Shown: positions 1 through 9,932, counted from the first letter of the stretch. The stretch is 64,000 nt of DNA from Burkholderia sp. PAMC 26561 (GCF_001557535.2 NZ_CP014310.1:62001-126000), one strand, 5' to 3'. Numbers and translations are program-made. The notes: generated from the letters alone by a model not told the origin.

Positions 1-660
1 CTGCATGGATTTACGGTGAATGTATCGCGTGAATTGCCCGGGACATGCGTGCGCATGGAATGCTGGCCTCATAACGAGTAAAGTACGAATCGCCTGGAGT
101 TGTCCCCGTTTTTGGCTTCCCGCCGGAACGAAATAAATTCGGCCGCGGTTTTAAGATTCGGCAGCATTATTTGACATAAAAGGAATAAGCGTCGCCGCCC
201 TGTGGGAAGCGAGTGTTGATCAGCCGTATCCGCCCCTTGGGAACGTAGGGTGGATTCTCTTCCCTTGCATCGACCAAAGTGCCCGAGATCGACTGTCCTC
301 GCTCGCAAGACTGGATGGCGATCGACTAGATCGAATTCAGACTCCACCGGGGTGGATCTCGCCGCGGCATCGTCTTCCGTATTGCTTCAAATGTCTGGTG
401 TTGAACGACGCGGACGTTACGGCGCCTCGATGGAAGCGTGAGTGGTTGCGTCCCGGAAAAGAATACTGTGGCGTTCATCAGTCGGAGCTGGAGACGGTTC
501 CGGCAAATGTGCTGAATAACTCATCGAACTTTGCCGGAGCGCTTCGGGCGATAAACCGTTACCGTGCAAAATGCGAGCGACGCGGCCTCTGGCAGCCGCG
601 CTAGCGGAATTACTGGACACCATTAGCGCTTCTGTGGACGCCGCTAGCAAGATTAACGGA
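1..660. other. No gene recognised
   Basis: Short open frames exist on both strands but none has a recognisable domain, a good ribosome binding site or a convincing start. A 54-codon frame beginning with ATG at 571 and ending at 735 overlaps the next gene in another frame. Its first part, up to about 670, reads like coding sequence and could be the decayed upstream part of that gene. Confidence 0.4.
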
Positions 661-682
661 CAACAACACCAATCTGCACGTC

Positions 683-1315
683 TTGACAGCACGCAACGGT
701 TCAAAGGCATTGCTCAGCCGTTTATTAAATCTTAGTCAGTCGAACATGGCCCACCGCCTGCACGGAAAGAAGCGCCTGGACGATGCGGAAGCCGAGCGGA
801 TCACCGCTGTATTAGGCTTGCCCCCGGGATGGCTGGACATACCGCGTGAGCCGGCCGAAGTGCCAGCGGCTGTTGGGCAGACGCTTATGCCTTCAGGTCG
901 ACGTCGCTCATCGTTACAATCCGCAGAGAGCGCCCGAGACACCTCGCCAATCGCCACCGATCACGGCAATGTTCACGGGGCCGATGAAGGCGTCGATCAG
1001 GCCGCGCGCGCTCTCGAGGAGGCAAAGGCTGCAGAACCCGAAGCACAAAGCCGATTCGAGACCGCGGTATCCGGCGCGCTTGAAAAAAACCATGAGAACG
1101 CTTCTGACGCGACTATGTCTTCAACGGAACCGGCCGCATTTCCTGCGCATGCGGCTGACACCTATCCGTCTACAACGATGACTGATCTGGACACGCTTCG
1201 GGGTATTGCGCCCATTGCTGAAGCGTTATTAAAAACGCTGGCGGGCAAAGCGCGGACCGGTCGTCTAGACGAAGGTACCGCCCTGAGGCTCCTTCAGCAG
1301 GTGGTGATGTTGTAG
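683..1315 (+). pseudogene. HTH-like DNA-binding family protein, N-terminally shortened copy
   Basis: The product is about 210 residues. It opens with a helix-turn-helix-like block (NLHVLTARNGSK, then SQSNMAHRLHGKKRLDDAEA and LPPGWLDIPR), passes through a low-complexity linker and ends in a conserved tail, PIAEALLKTLAGKARTGRLD. The gene at 34478-35849 shares both blocks but carries an extra domain in front, so this copy lacks the first half. No ATG precedes the block: the frame opens after a stop at 602-604, and TTG at 683 is the only plausible start near it. Similarity to the paralogue is seen directly. DNA binding is inferred from the helical pattern. It may be a remnant rather than a working gene. 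Confidence 0.5.
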
Positions 1316-1393
1316 GAGATCAGCGCGTTGAGTGCGGACCGACCCCGTTTGCATCCAGCCGGTTTCAACCAACGCTTAAATTCGATATTCGGC

Positions 1394-1849
1394 ATGGCAT
1401 CAAACACGAAAAAGCGGAAATCGATCAAGCAAACGCCGCGGCTGAGTCGCAGTGTTTTGCTGCCTACATCGCCGGCAATCGCGCGCTCGATTTCGCTCAA
1501 GAATCACATGGCACTTGCGGCGTTGAAAAGTGCCCAGGGCAACGTTCACCTGGCTGGAGAGCTTCTGAAGACGCTGTACTGGACGTTCTACCTGAGCGAT
1601 GAGGAGACGATTAAAGAACAGAAGGAAAACTTCATCGGGGCGGAGCAGATCCTCAAAGCATGTATCACCCGGGCAGCAGATACGCAGGCGTGGGAAGTCA
1701 GCGATGCCGACGCGCTCTACATCGCAGTACTGCTGCAGCTTCACGATGATCAGTTGAGGTTGATGCCAGTACACCGGCTGGAGAAAGCCAAGCACAGACT
1801 GGAAAAGCTTCTCGCCCACGACGAAGGGTTTCCAAGCTTCGCCTTCTGA
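1394..1849 (+). CDS. Conserved small hypothetical protein
   Basis: The 151-residue product has a basic, disordered-looking N-terminus (KKRKSIKQTPRLSRS) followed by a mostly helical body. I chose ATG 1394; a TTG at 1328 in the same frame would add 22 residues. The layout, a basic leader followed by a segment resembling SLKNHMALAAL and then an acidic helical domain, resembles small hypothetical proteins common on Burkholderia accessory replicons, but I cannot assign a function. It follows the DNA-binding-family remnant on the same strand with a gap of 78 bases. Confidence 0.55.
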   Translation: MASNTKKRKSIKQTPRLSRSVLLPTSPAIARSISLKNHMALAALKSAQGNVHLAGELLKTLYWTFYLSDEETIKEQKENFIGAEQILKACITRAADTQAWEVSDADALYIAVLLQLHDDQLRLMPVHRLEKAKHRLEKLLAHDEGFPSFAF

Positions 1850-1949
1850 GCACTTGTCGGCAAATCTTGGTTCGCTTACGCTGCCTCGGTCGGTCGTTCA
1901 TGAGAGCGGATGCCGTACAATCCTTGAACTCGGTGCCTTCCCTCACGAT

Positions 1950-2852
1950 ATGCGCATTCCGCCGTTAAAAGCCATCGTCGCCTTTGAAAGCGTTGCGCGA
2001 ACGAAAAGTGTCAATCGCGCGGCCGATGAGCTTGGTTTGACACCGTCTGCTGTCAGCCACCAGCTCGCGAACCTTGAAGCCATGGTTGGGCGGCCGTTAT
2101 TTGCCCGCTTGGGCCGAGGCCTCGTGTTGACTGCGACGGGTCAGCAATATCTGATCGACGTCACCGGCTCACTCGCCGATCTGAGTCGGGCAACCGAACG
2201 CGCATCCAGCGATTCCAGTGTCGAGATTCTCCGCATCCATTCCAGCCCCAGCTTCGCGCTGATGTGGCTTCTGCCGCGCCTCGCGTCTTTTCATGAGGCA
2301 AATGGGAACATTCAGCTCAATCTTGACTGCTCCTACGAAGACGTATCGTTCACGTCCGGCTACTACGATCTCGACATCCGACATGGCTATGCGCATTGGT
2401 CCGATGGTGAGGTTTTGACGCTACGCGATGAATGCGTGACGCCGCTCGCGTCACCCGAGTACCTCAAACGTAATCCAGTGCAAAGCCCTGCCGATCTGCT
2501 TGAGCGGCGCTTGATTCTTTCGCAAACGCCGCTTGTGCAATGGAAGCAGTGGTTTGGGAAGTTTGGTGTTCCGCTTTCTCGCAAAGCGTACGATTTCTCG
2601 TTCGACCGATCCTATATGTCGATCGAGGCTGCAGCCTTGGGTCATGGGATCGCCCTGGAAAGCACAATGCTGGCCGCCGGCTACCTTCGCAAGGGGACAT
2701 TGGTTCCGGTGTTCGGGCGGTCCTTCGAAGTGGCCGTAGGCGCACACCACATTGTGTACCCAGCCCAAACCGCAACGCTCCCGCGGTTAGCAACCTTCCT
2801 GACATGGACGCAGCAGGAAATTGGCCGCGACACCGCTAACCGAGCAAGTTAG
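1950..2852 (+). CDS. LysR-family transcriptional regulator (GcvA-like)
   Basis: The 300-residue protein has an N-terminal winged helix (FESVARTKSVNRAADELGLT, then PSAVSHQLANLEAMVGRPLF) and a C-terminal effector-binding domain. The opening MRIPPLKAIVAFE and the SAVSHQL helix are typical of the GcvA branch. I chose ATG 1950; the frame opens upstream, but the added residues do not look like protein. It lies directly upstream of, and on the same strand as, the SDR, carrier and transketolase genes, so it probably regulates that cassette. The effector is unknown. Confidence 0.85.
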   Translation: MRIPPLKAIVAFESVARTKSVNRAADELGLTPSAVSHQLANLEAMVGRPLFARLGRGLVLTATGQQYLIDVTGSLADLSRATERASSDSSVEILRIHSSPSFALMWLLPRLASFHEANGNIQLNLDCSYEDVSFTSGYYDLDIRHGYAHWSDGEVLTLRDECVTPLASPEYLKRNPVQSPADLLERRLILSQTPLVQWKQWFGKFGVPLSRKAYDFSFDRSYMSIEAAALGHGIALESTMLAAGYLRKGTLVPVFGRSFEVAVGAHHIVYPAQTATLPRLATFLTWTQQEIGRDTANRAS

Positions 2853-3011
2853 GCGTTAAGTAAGCACCACGTCAACTGCTGGCGTAAACCCTATGAAAGA
2901 ACTTCAACACCTGAAAATATTTCAGCAATAGCTGAGCGTAACTCCATTGATCGAATCGAGGCGGACGCGGAAACTGCGTTCACTAACTCAGACGACCCGA
3001 TGGAGACAAAG

Positions 3012-3761
3012 ATGTTGCTCGAAAACAAAGTAGTGATTGTCACAGGCGCTGCCTCACCACGCGGCATTGGTAAAGCGACGGCCAAGGCGATGGCCGATCA
3101 AGGCGCAAAAATCGTGATTCTCGACCTTCGCCGCGAAGATGCCGAAAGCGCAGCACGAGACTTGGGGCAGGGACATTTGGGGCTCCAATGCGATGTGACA
3201 GATAAGGACGCATGTCTCCAGGCAGCCAGAGACGTGGTCGAGAGATACGGGCGTATCGACGGCCTGATCAACAACGCAGGCATTACACAACCGCTTAAAA
3301 CCTTGGACATCAAGGCCGAGAATTTCGACGCCGTCATTGGCGTGAACTTGCGCGGGACGTTGTACATGTCTCAAGCCGTGATCCCGCAAATGCGAGAGCA
3401 GAAGAGCGGAAGCATTGTATGTATGTCGTCGGTATCAGCTCAGCGCGGCGGCGGTATTTTCGGTGGTCCGCACTATAGCGCGGCAAAGGCCGGCGTACTC
3501 GGACTGGCGCGTGCGATGGCACGTGAGCTGGGTCCCGATCACATCCGTGTCAACTCAATCACGCCTGGCTTGATCCAGACCGACATTACCGGCGACAAAC
3601 TGACGCCGGAAATGCGCACCGACATCATCAAAGGTATTCCGCTCGGGCGTCTGGGTGATGCAGCCGACGTCGCCAACGCCTGTCTCTTCCTTTCGAGCGA
3701 CCTGTCTTCTTACCTTACCGGCATCACGCTGGACGTCAACGGCGGAATGTTGATCCATTAA
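3012..3761 (+). CDS. SDR-family NAD(P)-dependent oxidoreductase
   Basis: A classical short-chain dehydrogenase of 249 residues. Visible features are the cofactor motif TGAASPRGIGKAT near residues 12-24, NNAG, the active-site YSAAK and the tail LTGITLDVNGGM. An ATG at 3000 is also in frame, but GGAGA at 3002-3006 sits just where a ribosome binding site for ATG 3012 should be, so 3012 is preferred. It is the first enzyme gene of a cassette followed by a carrier and a split transketolase, so it probably oxidises a polyol, sugar or hydroxy acid to a keto compound. The substrate cannot be read from sequence. Confidence 0.85.
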   Translation: MLLENKVVIVTGAASPRGIGKATAKAMADQGAKIVILDLRREDAESAARDLGQGHLGLQCDVTDKDACLQAARDVVERYGRIDGLINNAGITQPLKTLDIKAENFDAVIGVNLRGTLYMSQAVIPQMREQKSGSIVCMSSVSAQRGGGIFGGPHYSAAKAGVLGLARAMARELGPDHIRVNSITPGLIQTDITGDKLTPEMRTDIIKGIPLGRLGDAADVANACLFLSSDLSSYLTGITLDVNGGMLIH

Positions 3762-3841
3762 GACGTACAGCCGCTGCGCTCGCAGCCGCTGAGTCCAACG
3801 CACTCGGGGAGAAACCCGAGGCGCATTAGCAGGAGACAAGC

Positions 3842-5170
3842 ATGAAACCGAAAACCGTGGCGCCGTCAGACATGGCGGACCTCGATGTGCCCATCAGCAC
3901 AACTGAATTTGAAGCCCGAACATATGCGAAGGTCGGCCGCCGTATCATCCCATTTTTGATGGTGTGTTATCTGGGCGCTTACCTAGATCGAGTCAATGTA
4001 GGCTTTGCCAAACTGCAAATGCTCAACGACTTGCGGTTCAGCGAAACCATCTACGGGTTGGGCGCGGGCGTGTTCTTCCTCGGATATTTCCTCTTCGAGA
4101 TCCCGAGCAACATCATCCTGCACAAAGTGGGCGCACGTAACTGGCTCGCGCGGATCATGCTGACCTGGGCCGTCATTTCGGCGTGCTTTGTTTTTATTCA
4201 GACTCCAACGACGTTCTATATTTTGCGCTTTTTGCTGGGCGTCGCCGAAGCGGGGTTCGCGCCGGGCGTCATCCTCTACCTGACCTATTGGTTTCCCTCG
4301 ACAAGGCGCGCCAAAGCGCTCTCCGTTTTCTTTATGGCGATCCCGCTCGCTGGAATTGTGGGTGGCCCGTTGTCGGGATACATCATGCATTCCCTCCAGG
4401 GCGTGCACAACCTGGCGGGTTGGAAGTGGCTGTTCATCCTTGAAGCGCTGCCTTCGTTGATCCTCGGCATTTCAATCCTTTTCTATCTGGACAATGGTAT
4501 TGCATCAGCCAAATGGCTGACTGACCCAGAAAAGGCGTTGCTTGCGAAAAACGTGGAGAAGGACAACGCGCACAAGGTTGCACACGTCTCCATCCTCTCT
4601 TTCGTTCGCGACCGGCGTCTGTGGGTCATGGCTGCGATTTATTTCTGCGTCGTCCTCGGCCAGTACGGGCTGACATTCTGGCTTCCCACGATTATTCGCA
4701 AGTCTGGTGTTGCCGATCCGTTGTGGGTGGGCTTGTTTACAGCGATCCCGTACATCTGCGCAATCGTGGCGCTGCCACTGATTGGTGCGAGCGCTGACCG
4801 GCATCGTGAACGCAGGCTGCATCTTGCGATTCCCATGCTCGTGGCAGCGGCGGGCTTTGCAACCTTGCCGATGCTCGGCGGCGTTGCAGCCTCGCTGGTG
4901 TGTGTCAGCGTTGCGGCAGCCGGCATCCTGGCTTCGTCCTCGCAGTTCTGGTCTTTGCCAACAGCCGTGCTGGGTGGCATGTCGGCAGCGGCAGGGATCG
5001 CGGCAGTCAACTGCTTCGCCAACCTTGCTGGCTTCTTTTCTCCCGCCATCGTCGGGTGGTTAAACGACCTGACCGGTAAATCGACTGCGGGACTCATTTT
5101 CATTTCTGTCGCTGTCGTGATCGGGGCGGGACTTGTCTTCTTGGTACCGGCCAAGACCGTCAATCGCTGA
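3842..5170 (+). CDS. MFS transporter, anion:cation symporter type
   Basis: The 442-residue inner-membrane protein has about twelve hydrophobic segments. The signature DRVNVGFAKLQM after the first segment, followed by GYFLFEIPSNI, is typical of the ACS group of the major facilitator superfamily, which includes carriers of glucarate, galactarate, tartrate and phthalate. AGGAGACAAGC stands just before ATG 3842. The gene lies 80 bases after the SDR gene and 37 bases before the transketolase pair, so the three probably share an operon. Family knowledge suggests uptake of an organic acid or related polyol; the exact substrate is inference. Confidence 0.85.
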   Translation: MKPKTVAPSDMADLDVPISTTEFEARTYAKVGRRIIPFLMVCYLGAYLDRVNVGFAKLQMLNDLRFSETIYGLGAGVFFLGYFLFEIPSNIILHKVGARNWLARIMLTWAVISACFVFIQTPTTFYILRFLLGVAEAGFAPGVILYLTYWFPSTRRAKALSVFFMAIPLAGIVGGPLSGYIMHSLQGVHNLAGWKWLFILEALPSLILGISILFYLDNGIASAKWLTDPEKALLAKNVEKDNAHKVAHVSILSFVRDRRLWVMAAIYFCVVLGQYGLTFWLPTIIRKSGVADPLWVGLFTAIPYICAIVALPLIGASADRHRERRLHLAIPMLVAAAGFATLPMLGGVAASLVCVSVAAAGILASSSQFWSLPTAVLGGMSAAAGIAAVNCFANLAGFFSPAIVGWLNDLTGKSTAGLIFISVAVVIGAGLVFLVPAKTVNR

Positions 5171-5207
5171 CACGTGTTGCTCCATACCCCTATTTGAAGG
5201 AGATACC

Positions 5208-6050
5208 ATGAATAAACCATCGTCGGAAGTGGTTACGCTCGCCGAGCGCGCTTACAAAATCCGTAGAAATGCCTTGCTGATGGGCGAAGTGCAGGGGCAG
5301 GGCTACATCGGCCAGGCACTCGACATCGCGGACGCATTAGCCGTCGCTTACTTCGGCGCGATGCGCTACCGCGCGGACGATCCGCACTGGGAAGGTCGTG
5401 ACCGCTTCTTGCTTTCAAATGGCCACTACGCCATCGCGCTTTACGCGGCGCTCCTTGAAGCCGGCATCTTGCCGGCCGAAGAACTGGAAACCTATGGAAG
5501 CGACGACAGCCGTCTGCCGATGTCCGGGATGGCCAGTTATACACCGGGCATGGAAATGTCGGGCGGCTCACTGGGCCAGGGTCTCGCCATCGCGGTTGGC
5601 CGTTGCCTGGGCCTCAAACGCAAGGGCTCGGACGCCTTCGTCTATACGCTGTTCTCCGACGGCGAGCTCGATGAGGGCGCCATCTGGGAAGGCATCATGT
5701 CGGCCGCTCACTGGAAGCTGGACAACCTGATCGCGATCATCGACGTCAATAATCAGCAAGCCGACGGGCCGTCTTCTCAGATCATGGCGTTCGAGCCGCT
5801 TGTCGAAAAGCTCGAAGCATTCGGGTGGTTCACGCAGCGCGTGGTCGGCAATGACATTGAGGCCGTCAAGGCTGCGTTTGATGCGGCAAGAAATCATCCG
5901 GTAGCACAACCGCGCATGATCGTCTGCGACACCCGTATGGGGTGCGGCGTGCCGTTTCTTGAAGAACGAGAGAAGAACCACTTTATCCGTGTCGATGCCC
6001 ATGAGTGGCAACTGGCACTCGCAGCACTTGAGGAAGGGAGACAAGCATGA
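5208..6050 (+). CDS. Transketolase, N-terminal (TPP-binding) subunit
   Basis: The product is 280 residues, the length of a stand-alone N-terminal half of transketolase. The thiamine-diphosphate motif starts SDGELDEGAIWEG and ends with IIDVNNQQADG, and SGGSLGQGLAIAVG is also present. Two normally strong motifs deviate: the usual GDG is SDG, and the usual LSKGH is LSNGHYAIALYAA. ATG 5208 follows AAGGAGATACC. Its stop overlaps the start of the C-terminal subunit, the arrangement expected for a two-subunit enzyme that needs equal amounts of both. Split transketolases of this kind often serve specialised sugar pathways rather than the pentose phosphate pathway. Confidence 0.85.
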   Translation: MNKPSSEVVTLAERAYKIRRNALLMGEVQGQGYIGQALDIADALAVAYFGAMRYRADDPHWEGRDRFLLSNGHYAIALYAALLEAGILPAEELETYGSDDSRLPMSGMASYTPGMEMSGGSLGQGLAIAVGRCLGLKRKGSDAFVYTLFSDGELDEGAIWEGIMSAAHWKLDNLIAIIDVNNQQADGPSSQIMAFEPLVEKLEAFGWFTQRVVGNDIEAVKAAFDAARNHPVAQPRMIVCDTRMGCGVPFLEEREKNHFIRVDAHEWQLALAALEEGRQA

Positions 6051-7048
6051 GCGATACGACGATACAAAAGCCGCGCCTTAAAACGTCCGCAATGATCGCT
6101 TCGATCGCCGGCGAAGGCCAGGTGACGCGCTCGGCGCCTTTCGGTCACGCGCTCGTGGAGTTGGCCCGTACCAAGCAGAACGTGGTCGGGATGACTGCGG
6201 ACCTTGGAAAATACACGGACCTCCACATCTTTGCGAAGGAGTTTCCCGAGCGGTATTACCAGATGGGCATGGCGGAGCAGTTGCTGATGGGCGCGGCCGC
6301 CGGTATGGCCCACGAAGGCGCGCAGCCTTTTGTGACGACCTACGCCGTGTTCGCGACCCGGCGCGCGTATGACTTTATCCATCAGGCAATCGCCGAAGAC
6401 AACCTGGATGTGAAGATGATCTGCGCGTTGCCGGGTCTCACAACGGGGTACGGGCCGAGCCATCAGGCGGCAGAAGACCTTGCTCTCATGCGCGCGATGC
6501 CGAATATGACAGTTATTGACCCGTGCGACGCGCTGGATCTGGAACAAATGGTGCCGGCCATTGCCGCTCACAATGGCCCCGTCTATGCGCGCTTGCTCAG
6601 AGGGAACGTGCCCGCGGTTCTTGATGAATACGACTATCAATTTGAGATTGGTAAGGCGAAGCTGTTACGCGATGGCGCTGAAGTGTTGATCATTTCGTCC
6701 GGCATTATGACCATGCGTGCGCTCGAGACAGCGAAGGCGCTCGGGGCCGACAATGTTGGGGTAGGGGTGTTGCACGTTCCGACCATCAAGCCGCTCGACA
6801 CTGAAACCATCCTGCGCGAAGCAAAGCGCACGGGCCGGATGGTCGTTGTTGCGGAAAATCACACAACAATCGGCGGCTTGGGTGAAGCGGTCGCAACGAC
6901 GCTGCTTACCGCAGGCGTGACACCCGTGTTTCGCCAGATTGCCTTGCCGGATGCGTTCTTGGCCGCCGGGGCGCTCCCAACCCTTCATGACCGTTACGGC
7001 ATTTCGACCGACGCAATGGTCGCGACGATTAAGGGCTGGCTCGGCTAA
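6047..7048 (+). CDS. Transketolase, C-terminal (pyrimidine-binding) subunit
   Basis: The 333-residue product carries the pyrimidine-binding and C-terminal domains of transketolase. The catalytic glutamate region is QMGMAEQLLMGAAAGMA near residues 70-86, followed by PFVTTYAVFATRRAYD and, later, VVVAENHTTIGGLGEAVA. It overlaps the upstream subunit gene by four bases (ATGA), implying translational coupling. About 40 residues precede the conserved fold. No kinase, isomerase or aldolase gene lies nearby, so the product must enter a pathway encoded elsewhere, or the enzyme acts on an unusual acceptor. Confidence 0.85.
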   Translation: MSDTTIQKPRLKTSAMIASIAGEGQVTRSAPFGHALVELARTKQNVVGMTADLGKYTDLHIFAKEFPERYYQMGMAEQLLMGAAAGMAHEGAQPFVTTYAVFATRRAYDFIHQAIAEDNLDVKMICALPGLTTGYGPSHQAAEDLALMRAMPNMTVIDPCDALDLEQMVPAIAAHNGPVYARLLRGNVPAVLDEYDYQFEIGKAKLLRDGAEVLIISSGIMTMRALETAKALGADNVGVGVLHVPTIKPLDTETILREAKRTGRMVVVAENHTTIGGLGEAVATTLLTAGVTPVFRQIALPDAFLAAGALPTLHDRYGISTDAMVATIKGWLG

Positions 7049-7286
7049 CCCAGAAGAGGAGTGGTGTACCGACAGGTTTCAATGCGCACGTGTGAATTGA
7101 ATGCCAAACATACGAATGCGCAGATGATTTCATGTTTGCGTACGCCGCTCCTAAGGTAAGTCAGTATGACTTTCCGTGAGGCATAAGGCTGGCCTGGCGT
7201 GGGGAATGAAACGCGGGTTAGCATCTCTGCCAGAGCCGCACGGTGTGGACGGGCCACACCCGGTAAATTCCCCCACGGAGGCCAGC

Positions 7287-8420
7287 ATGGGAAACGATAG
7301 CACGGTGTACGTTGGACTGGATGTGCATAAGGAATCGATTACGATCGCTTATGCAATCGACGCAGGCGACGTTGAATCGATGGGCAAGACCGGCACAACA
7401 CCGACAGAAATCGATCGGATGTGCAAACGGCTACAGTCGAAGGCTTCGCAGGTGCGTGTCGTCTACGAAGCAGGTCCGTGCGGTTATGGCCTTTACCGGC
7501 GTCTGGTGAAACAGGGCTTCGTTTGCATGGTATGCGCGCCGTCGCTCATCCCAAAGAAACCAGGGGAACGAGTCAAGACGGACCGACGTGACGCGATCAA
7601 ACTGGCGCGCTCTCTCCGGGCAGGAGACCTGTCAGCGGTGCATGTGCCGAGCATTGAAGACGAGGCGTTCAGGGATCTCGCACGGACCTGGGCATCTGCC
7701 CGGGACGACCTACGGCATGCACGGCAGCGACTGAAGTCCTTCCTGCTCTCGCACGGCGTGCACTACATCGGGCGCGCCGACTGGGGAGCTGCCCATCGTC
7801 GCTGGTTAAGCAAATATTCATTCGAAAGTGCGTGGCGGCAACTTGCGTTTGACGAACATCGCCGCACGATCGAGGACCGCCTGGCGCAATGTGATCGACT
7901 GGAAACTGCGCTGCGCGAAGCGGTAGTCGAATGGAGTTTTTATCCGGCAGTACTGGCGTTGCAAGCAATGCGCGGGATCCAGTTCATCACGGCGATCGGC
8001 ATGATGTCCGAGCTTGGCGATCTGTCACGCTTTGAACATCCCCGCCAACTGATGGCATGGTTGGGCATCACACCGTCGGAGCACTCGTCCGGAGGTACGC
8101 GACGCCAGGGTGCTATTACCAAGACCGGTAACAGCTATGCAAGAAAGCTGCTGGTCGAAGCAGCATGGAGCTACCGGCATCCAGCACGGGTAGGCAAAAC
8201 CCTGCAGCCTCGACACGAAGGCATCCCGAAGCCGATCATTGACCGTGCATGGGATGCGCAGCTGCGGTTATGCAAGAAGTACCGCAAGCTCGCGGCGCGG
8301 GGCAAGAATGTCAACGTTGCCGTGGTAGCGGTTGCCCGAGAGCTGGCCGGCTTCATTTGGGATATCAGCAGATTGGCGATGTCGTTGGCACTGCCGCGAC
8401 ATGCCGTACAACCGGTGTAA
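7287..8420 (+). mobile_element. IS110-family transposase (DEDD type)
   Basis: The 377-residue transposase shows the RuvC-like DEDD pattern: GLDVHKESITIAYA near residue 10, VVYEAGPCGYGLYR, and VKTDRRDAIKLAR. The C-terminal domain has QAMRGIQFITAIGMM, AWLGITPSEHSSG and ITKTGNSYARKLLVEAAW. I chose ATG 7287, after CACGGAGGCC; the longer frame from 7176 lacks support. IS110 elements insert through a structured guide (bridge or seek) RNA made from the element's non-coding flank. The 238 bases before and about 200 after the gene are the places to look. No inverted repeats were resolved. Confidence 0.85.
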
Positions 8421-8750
8421 TCGTACAGGCGGACCAACCACAACAGCACCCTTGAGAGTTTCCTGAAGGCGGCGTAGCCCGGTACAAGAGCAACCCGCGT
8501 TGACGCTTCGCGACGGCAGACAGCAGGCCGATTCGCGGCGTAAGAAAGCGGCAGGCTCAAATGACGGACCTCTGTAATGCGGTACCCAACCCGCGGATAT
8601 CAGCGTGATTCACCGTCGGCTTTACTGCTACGTCGCCCTCAGGAAATTTATACGCTTATGGAAAAACCAGAAAACCTGGGCATCGCGATTGACATGGAAA
8701 GTCATATCAGCGTCTCGTGGGGGCCCTTCAGATTTTCGTAGACGAGCGGA
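8421..8750. other. IS110 downstream flank, no gene
   Basis: No convincing gene lies here. The first 200 bases probably belong to the IS110 element. The remaining part leads into an IS66 remnant. Confidence 0.35.
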
Positions 8751-8957
8751 TCAGTTTGATGCCGGTGGGAACGGGGGCAGAAGTCTGGCGACGTTCCAAG
8801 GCAGTAGTTCGTCGATGACGTTCATTTTGTGGTCCGCGATGCGGGTCAGCACGTAGTCAAGATAAGCACGTGGCTTGATGCCATTGAGCTTGCACGAGCC
8901 GAGCAATGAATACATCGCCGCGGCCCGTTCTCCTCCACTGTCGGAGCCGGCGAACAT
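8751..8957 (-). pseudogene. IS66-family transposase (TnpC) C-terminal fragment
   Basis: The frame encodes a typical TnpC tail: GSDSGGERAAAMYSLLGSCK, then LNGIKPRAYLDYVLTRIADH and IDELLPWN. Everything upstream of the GSDSGG block is missing. The fragment stops abruptly at about 8957, where an oppositely oriented IS66 tail begins. Confidence 0.75.
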
Positions 8958-8961
8958 ATAG

Positions 8962-9189
8962 TTGCGCCGGTTATGCAGAGTTCTCCATAAACGGGCAAAC
9001 TGGTTGCTCGCAGGTTCTCTACGCGCAGGTCAACGAGCTGCGGCCATTATGAGTCTGGTGCGTTCCGCACAGCTCAACGGGCACGACCCGTACGCATACT
9101 TAAAAGACGTCCTCACGCGGCTGCCGACACAGCGGGCCGATAAGATCGCCGAATTGCTTCCGCATAACTGGGTACCACCTGTCCCTTGA
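8962..9189 (+). pseudogene. Second IS66-family TnpC C-terminal fragment, opposite strand
   Basis: A different IS66 lineage is represented here: NWLLAGSLRAGQRAAAIMSL, then VRSAQLNGHDPYAYLKDVLT and IAELLPHNW. Only the tail survives. Together with the fragment ending at 8957 it forms a back-to-back junction, a rearrangement scar. Confidence 0.75.
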
Positions 9190-9200
9190 TTGAGCTCACC

Positions 9201-9222
9201 CCTGACTTTGCCGGGCGCTTAC
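9201..9222. repeat. IS66-type terminal repeat
   Basis: Read on the minus strand this segment begins GTAAGCGCCCGGCAAAG, the usual form of an IS66 terminal inverted repeat. It lies 12 bases after the TnpC tail, as expected for the element's right end. A near copy (20 of 22 bases) occurs at 49111-49132. Confidence 0.6.
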
Positions 9223-9932
9223 ACAACAACGACCTTATGACCGGTGCGCGGCTTCCGGTTCCGCGAGCCACGCTGACCGGCGAACGCGCCGTTGCGACAG
9301 CGGCGAGAGAATAGCGTCGCGTCATAGAACGCAATTTGAGCGACACTGCATCGTTTCCCAGCGCATACGAGGTTCCGCCCGCCTAACCTGGTGATCGCAA
9401 GCTTGACGTGGCTATCAATCAGCATGGTTGACCTAATCGTGAGCTACGCTTCCGGCAAAGATAGCGATTTGAGAATTCCAATTCCCTCCCCATGGCATCG
9501 AGATGTCACATGCGACCGGCCGAATGGCGGTGGCCGCAGCAACGACGTGCACGGGAAAACCTGCGCATGCGAATGTGCGGGCAACTGTCATGGACCGAAT
9601 GGCCGCGTCGTCGGTGTCGGACTGAGAGCATCATCGTCTCGTGCTAAAAATTTCGCACGGATTCCACAATCGCCCTGTTATGGGCCTCGGGCGTTGAAAC
9701 TAGCGTGGAACGATCGATTATTCGCTGACCCCCGTCCGATCCGTTGCTCTCAGCGGGATACGCACCGCCTACAGCAAGCGGACAACATGCTTAAAGTGAA
9801 AGCGGCAAGATAGGTGAATCTAGTCATAATCCTGAATATTTGAACGCGAGATTACAGGGCTTCGTCGTCGACTGCAGTCGTTTTCTCAAGCTGCCGCCGG
9901 CAAGTTGAGTTCAGTCTGGTGCTTTTTGTTGA
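9223..9932. other. Intergenic region, no gene supported
   Basis: The longest open frame (9391-9813, plus strand) has no recognisable domain and a composition like shifted-frame translation, so it is not called. The region lies between an IS66 end and the convergent end of the alcohol dehydrogenase-like gene. Confidence 0.4.

Noticed and set aside
5233..5571. Minus-strand frame within the transketolase N-terminal gene
   Set aside because: Antisense shadow of a well-supported gene.
9391..9813. 140-codon open frame between an IS66 end and the dehydrogenase gene
   Set aside because: No domain, biased composition and no ribosome binding site; most likely chance in GC-rich DNA.
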